Shown: positions 19,675 to 23,698 of the stretch, in pieces
Numbering within the stretch: position 1 is the stretch's first letter
Layout of the letters: each line of letters starts with the position of its first letter
Assembly: GCF_000708205.1 (NCBI RefSeq)
Contig: NW_014575553.1
Span: 187,143 to 210,840, forward strand
Source: Mixia osmundae IAM 14324
Taxonomy: Eukaryota; Basidiomycota; Mixiomycetes; Mixiales; Mixiaceae
Direction of reading: 5' to 3'
DNA: 23,698 nucleotides
Notes under the pieces: model-generated
What the model saw: only the letters and a program-made list of their open reading frames with translations
What the model was told of the DNA's origin: nothing
Databases searched by the model: none
Translations under genes and position numbers: made by a program

Positions 19675-19768
19675 CACCTTGCCGGTCTCGCACTTGGCAC
19701 CACCCGTCTATCACTGTCAATACCAAGTACCTTACTCGTCCAGTTGGATCTATCCCACTCCTACTTCT

Positions 19769-20701
19769 ATGGAGTACCTTACCGAACAAGGCCTAGCCGC
19801 CTATTGTGAGTCTCTCTGGTCTCACTACGAACAAGAGCACTCGCTCATGCACTCGCCCACTCCAGCGCCCTTGCTCGTGCAGCTCGGCGAACTTACTGCC
19901 AAGGAGGAGCCTCTCGAGTATCAGACAGCGTTCCAGATGGATCTCTCCACTCGAAGCTCGTCTGAAGATTCAGAGTCGCTCGCACCCTCACCCCTGCCAG
20001 AGCTCGAAGCTGACCACGTGTCACCTTACGTGTCCTTTGTCTGGCCACAAGATGCGCCTTCTTCCCCCTTTGTACTCGAACAACGACTCTCGTCTGCCGA
20101 TCAGACCTCCTCTGAGCTGCCTGCCTCGACTCAAGTCAACGGCGACGACGACGCTCAGGCTTGGACCGTGAGTCCGTTCGAGCTTTCCATTGCTGCTCCT
20201 ACTCTGCCACCGGTGGCCGAGGATGAAGCCGAAGAGCAAGAAGATGCCCAGCCCACTACCCCTGTCGAACCTCGCGGCCGCAAGCGTAAGGCACCCACGG
20301 GCACACGTCACACTTCCGCCCCTTTGCTCGACATCGGCGAGCCTGTAAAAGCACGCTCTTACGTCTTGCCGAGCAGGACGTCTCGCAAGATCATCCCCAA
20401 AGCGATGCAGAAAGCCGCTCGCAAAAGTCGTGCCTCGTCTGTAATGAGTAGCAACGAATCGCTTTCTGGCTCGCTCGACCTGGACGAATACGACCTGTCG
20501 GTGGTGGAGGCCAAAAGGCTCAAAAATACCGAGGCAGCTCGAAAGTCGAGGTTGCGCAAGAAGGAGACTCTGGACTCTCTTAACGCGACGATCGATGACT
20601 TGCAAGCCCAGCTTCGTCAACAGATTGAAAGGACTCATAAATGGCAAAGAGAAGCCGAGCGATGCAGGGCGTTGCTCGGGCTTGATCCCAAATTTCTGTA
20701 A
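19769..20701 (+). CDS. Gcn4/Cpc1-type bZIP transcription factor
   Basis: The C-terminal basic region EAKRLKNTEAARKSRLRKKE matches the Gcn4/Cpc1 class (N-T-E-A-A-R-x-S-R), followed by a short zipper (LNATIDDLQAQL) and a C-terminal LLGLDPKFL. From the first in-frame ATG (19769) the protein is 310 residues. It has an acidic, Ser/Pro-rich activation region and basic RGRKRK (nuclear localisation), ahead of the bZIP at about residues 247-300. The same frame stays open upstream to 19295 with no ATG, and the extension (for example SRWSPLSSHHNVPALEHL) reads like real protein. The true start may therefore lie upstream through an unrecognised exon or a non-AUG codon. Two uORFs precede it. The family's role is to activate amino-acid biosynthesis genes during starvation. 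Confidence 0.88.
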   Translation: MEYLTEQGLAAYCESLWSHYEQEHSLMHSPTPAPLLVQLGELTAKEEPLEYQTAFQMDLSTRSSSEDSESLAPSPLPELEADHVSPYVSFVWPQDAPSSPFVLEQRLSSADQTSSELPASTQVNGDDDAQAWTVSPFELSIAAPTLPPVAEDEAEEQEDAQPTTPVEPRGRKRKAPTGTRHTSAPLLDIGEPVKARSYVLPSRTSRKIIPKAMQKAARKSRASSVMSSNESLSGSLDLDEYDLSVVEAKRLKNTEAARKSRLRKKETLDSLNATIDDLQAQLRQQIERTHKWQREAERCRALLGLDPKFL

Positions 20702-20736
20702 TCTTTAGCGCGAATCTACAGAACGCTTGTACAAAA

Positions 20737-20756
20737 GGTCTATGCATACATAGACC
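20737..20756 (+). other. Perfect 8-bp stem, 4-nt loop hairpin downstream of the bZIP stop
   Basis: GGTCTATG and CATAGACC flank CATA, 36 nt after the bZIP stop codon. In RNA this would form a stable small hairpin in the 3' untranslated region. A role in RNA stability or 3' processing is possible but unproven. Confidence 0.5.
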
Positions 20757-20900
20757 ACATAAACTTCCGTCTTGGCCGAAAGTCGAGCTTCAGTCTGGCG
20801 CGACACTAAGTGCGCACAGAGCCTCTGTCATCATACGAGCGCACTGTGGCGTGTGACTTCACGCACGAGTGTGCTATCAGGAGCCTGATGGAGAGGTAGC

Positions 20901-20908
20901 TATATAAG
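20901..20908 (+). promoter_or_regulatory. TATA box of the small secreted protein gene
   Basis: TATATAAG lies 37 bp upstream of the ATG at 20938. It is the clearest TATA element in the window and implies a very short leader and probably strong or regulated expression. Confidence 0.65.
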
Positions 20909-20937
20909 CATGAGGTCTCGTGACTTGTGCATCGACA

Positions 20938-21639
20938 ATGAGACTGTCTCTCTTCGTTGTTTACGGAGCTTGCTTGCTTGCCACATCGGCTTTCGCGGCC
21001 CCTCAAGCTGTTCAGGACGGTCGAGGTACAGGCAATGATACTGTCGCTTCGACTGCCTCTCCAGAAAAGAGCACCGGCGGTCCTACCAAGGTCAATGGCG
21101 GCATGAGCAAGCCCGACGAAGGACCAAAATTTGGAGATGACGGCAAGCCCTGTCCTCCGAGACCGATGCCGCCTAGGGACGTCAAGGGCAACCCTTGCCC
21201 GAAGCCGATGCCAGATATGCAAGGTTGGTCTGACTGAGCTCATGAGATGAGGAGCTGAACGGCTGGGTAATTTGACAGACATGAAGGTGCCTGAAGGATG
21301 TCCACTGCCAGAGAGAGGTACTGACGGCAAGCTTTGCCCCGGGCCGAAGGAATTGAAGGGCGAGGGTCACTTCTGGTTGTGCAAGCGGCTGAACTGACAA
21401 TATGGTTATAGACATGCACTTGCCCGAAGGCTGTAAGCCCCCGCCACCGCCGCCCCCTCCCGGATGCGGTCCTCCACACCCCCCACCACCTCCAATGGAT
21501 CCTAAGAAAGGTACGCACACATCACACGGCGTTGCGACAAATTGACGAGCGAGCAAAAAAACAAAAAACAGGTGACGGAGAAGAGAAAGGCAAGAACGAC
21601 GGTGAGGGCAACACTGGCGAGTCAGAGAGCTCAGATTGA
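20938..21639 (+). CDS. Small secreted Pro/Cys-rich protein, unknown function
   Basis: Exons are 20938-21223, 21279-21365, 21412-21510 and 21572-21639 (GT-AG introns of 55, 46 and 61 nt), giving 179 residues. The signal peptide is clear (MRLSLFVVYGACLLATSAFA, cleavage before APQ). The mature part is hydrophilic. Short modules follow: GKPCPPRPMPP, GNPCPKPMPD, then DMKVPEGCPLPERG, GKLCPGP and DMHLPEGCKPP, a poly-Pro run with GCG, and an acidic Gly/Glu/Ser tail. All introns are in phase 1, and exons 2 (87 nt) and 3 (99 nt) both begin with DM-x-x-PEGC, pointing to exon duplication. It could be a cell-wall or apoplastic protein, or an effector-like protein. No family is recognised. Confidence 0.82.
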
Positions 21640-21941
21640 TTGCGTCGTATTTGATGCATTGCAAGGCCGCGCAGCCTGGGCATTGGCTCGAACGTTCTTG
21701 CGTGTAGCATGCGATAGTGCCTGTCCTTTTAATGAGACAAGTGGTGAGCATGCCGCGCTTTTGCGGTCCAATTGCCGAGCTGCATCGCGAGAATGAGTCA
21801 AAGAACAGTGACTGAGGATGAGAGTGAGGCATTGCGAGCTACATATGAGGAGCCGGACTGAGTCCTCGCCTGCCTCTGCGTCATTTTCATGGATGCACGC
21901 GACATTTGCTGGCTCTCGATTTGAGAGGCTTGGGCGTCACT
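21640..21941. other. Intergenic: mS29 promoter
   Basis: These 302 bases lie between the secreted-protein stop and the mS29 ATG. A perfect TGAGTCA lies at 21794-21800, about 140 bp upstream of the mS29 ATG. A 22-codon ATG frame at 21793-21861 is the only small upstream frame I noted and has no features. No TATA box is seen. Confidence 0.45.
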
Positions 21942-23657
21942 ATGCTCACTCGAAACGGCCTGTGCCGTGTCTGCCAAGAAGCACGCTCTCTGCAGCGAAC
22001 AGCTGAGCCAGCTCGGCGCACGATCTCGACCTCTGCGCGCTCAACAGCCGCTCAGAAAGCGCAGGGTTTGTTGAGCCATTGATTCTACCGCCCTGCGCTC
22101 ATATGGCTCTGCATTCAGGCAGTCAGAAGGGCAAGTCCGTCGGCTTCAAGGGCGGTGCAAAAGGCTCTGCGCCTGCCAGAGAGGTTCGTCTGGCGTACAT
22201 ATCTGCAAAGGTATGCTCAAACGACGTGTCACGATGAGCAGGGAGGTGCAGCGAGTGGTGGCTCTCGCTTCTTGCTCGATCAATCGCTCGTCAAGCCAGC
22301 AGTCACATTGAGCCACCTCCCGTTCCTCTCAGCTGTACCTGTGCTCTCCACCTCAGGCGCGGACTGCGCTGATCGGCGCCCTCGAACAGAGCAATGCAAC
22401 GGAGACTGCAATTGGCAGGCCGCATCGCTTCCCTGCAGAGGCGACGTCCCTCTTTGGCAGCTTTGGCATACCCGCTTCGCTTGCAGATCACTTCCAGTAC
22501 ACGACTGAGCCAGCGAGTGTTCTCCGAGCCTCGACGGTCAACCTGCACACGCGACTCGACAACGCTGCTGGGCAGTCTTCAGCCAAGCATCGTGTCATCC
22601 TAGGTACGTTACTTGACATGCCATGCGATGGCACTGAAGGCATGCCTCCAGTGGGCGATTCGGGCAGTGGCAAGTCAATGACGATGCTGCAGATCATGAC
22701 GCTCCTCAAGCCAACCTGGGCAATCCTGTATATACCCAACGGTAAATTATCACTGCCTCTTGGGGACAGCGTGCAGTCTGATAGCATTGAATTACTCCGT
22801 AGCTGTGAAGCTCGTCGACGCTTCTTCGCCATACACATACTCGAGGGAAGCCAAAATGTTCGTGCAGCCGACGTTGTCGGCCAGCATACTGCGCAGCTTC
22901 GCCAGCGTCAACGAGAGTCTTCTCACCGGCACACCAGACGGCAAGCAGCTACTCTCCATCGCGAAGCAAGGAGCGGACAAGGGCGGTCAAGCAGCAGTAG
23001 ATGCGCTCGATCGTGTCTTTGCTGCCGTCACGAAGCAGTCCAGGTATGCTCGCCTCATCTTGCTGTGACTCTGCTGACTCGCAGAGCAGCGTCCCCATAC
23101 TCATCGCGGTAGATAGCGTACAAGCCTTGTTCCGCACATCTGCATACAAGGACACTACCAATAAACCACTCGAGGCCTATGCTCTGTCGATACCTAGGCT
23201 ATTGCTCGAGCTCTTTGCCGGTCAAAGATCCATTGTCAGCTTACTTGGCTCTACTCTGCGCGATTCTGATGATTTGCGTGTTGCAGGTCAATGGTGCGCT
23301 ACTCGGTGCAATCTCGACGCTCGAAACACCCTGGCAATCGCCTGCTCTGCCAGCTTCGCTCGGACTGGTCAAAGCTCATCCGTATGCTGATCTGGGCGAT
23401 CCGCTCTACAGCGCGTTTGCGAAGACGATCGAGCCAGTGGCAGTGCCAGCGCACATGCCTGCAAGAGAAGCAGAGGGGCTCTCGAGCCTGCTACGAGACT
23501 CGCAACACATCCACGGCAGTGAGTCGAAAGTGCTCGAATTCTGCTGCGGCTGATGTCGCAATCAGGTCTGTCCAACAGGCTGTATGTACAGACGATGCTG
23601 AGCACGAGCGGCAACCCCCGTCAGATGGTCGAGAGCCTTCGTCGAGCGCAGTTGTAG
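21942..23657 (+). CDS. RSM23: Mitochondrial small-subunit ribosomal protein mS29 (DAP3/Rsm23)
   Basis: mS29 is a P-loop GTP-binding protein of the mitochondrial ribosome small subunit. Nine exons: 21942-22065, 22119-22183, 22242-22289, 22333-22603, 22652-22741, 22803-23043, 23090-23234, 23287-23518 and 23566-23657, giving 435 residues. All introns are GT-AG (43-61 nt). Exon 1 encodes an Arg-rich presequence without acidic clusters (MLTRNGLCRVC, RRTISTSARS), as expected for import. The Walker A motif is GDSGSGKS (about 171-178), followed by WAILYIPN. Further family blocks are VPILIAVDSVQALFR and RSIVNGALLGAIS. The joins of exons 2-3 and 3-4 are the least certain; they keep the frame, but the N-terminal region is poorly conserved. 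The acceptor before exon 7 is GAGCAG, with two usable sites 3 nt apart. Confidence 0.9.
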
Positions 23658-23698
23658 ATGCATCACAGTCGCCTGACGGTATTGCTCGCAAAGACATA

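Noticed and set aside
21359-21411. GC-AG intron in the secreted-protein gene starting at GCGAGG
   Set aside because: A normal GT donor at 21366 fits the same phase and acceptor, so no GC donor is needed.
22207-22241. 31-nt GTATGC-GAGCAG intron in mS29
   Set aside because: It is too short compared with its neighbours. The GTTCGT donor at 22184 gives 58 nt in the same phase.
1-23698. Secondary-metabolite cluster, mobile element or defence island
   Set aside because: The genes are individually recognisable housekeeping or accessory functions with no backbone synthase, transposase, reverse transcriptase or terminal repeats other than the mS29 fragment.

Overview
The window is fungal nuclear DNA, almost certainly from a basidiomycete. 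The genes are split by many short introns, mostly 43-61 nt, and packed a few hundred bases apart. One gene encodes a SAM-RA-SH3-SH3 adaptor, the basidiomycete form of Ste50 (as in Ustilago Ubc2). The small, intron-rich, compact layout would suit Pucciniomycotina or a similar lineage, but I cannot name the species. I rebuilt every gene by joining exons by eye. Each joined coding sequence is a whole number of codons and restores the family's conserved motifs.

Layout, left to right: an inverted partial copy of the 3' end of the last gene (1-160); a DHA2 multidrug transporter (minus, 419-2446); a membrane-anchored NAPE-PLD/FMP30-like phospholipase (minus, 2882-4384); a TauD/JLP1-type dioxygenase (plus, 4637-6096); a Cys-rich leucine-rich-repeat protein of unknown role (plus, 6257-7561); the Ste50/Ubc2 adaptor (plus, 7746-9901); arginase (plus, 10007-11377); an Hst2-like sirtuin (minus, 11453-12578); a secreted GH92 alpha-mannosidase (plus, 12784-15253); an Mvp1/SNX8 sorting nexin (minus, 15258-16652); a Dep1/Sds3 subunit of the Rpd3/Sin3 deacetylase complex (plus, 16768-18683); a Gcn4-type bZIP factor with a complex leader (plus, about 19295-20701); a small secreted Pro/Cys-rich protein (plus, 20938-21639); and mitochondrial ribosomal protein mS29/DAP3 (plus, 21942-23657). 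I see no mobile element, rRNA, tRNA or CRISPR array.

The genes are mostly unrelated housekeeping and accessory functions, not a cluster or operon. Loose themes are nitrogen and amino-acid economy (arginase, the Gcn4-like factor, a sulfonate or related dioxygenase) and histone deacetylation (sirtuin, Dep1/Sds3). Three gene pairs share short divergent promoters. Two pairs converge with stop codons only 4 and 75 nt apart.

Most unusual points: the arginase model needs GC-AG splicing at four of its eight introns, all with G at -1 and +5, and Dep1 may have a fifth such intron. The transporter contains a 9-nt microexon. The bZIP frame is open for 158 codons upstream of its first in-frame AUG. Near-identical inverted copies of an intron-containing piece of the mS29 gene lie at the two ends of the window.
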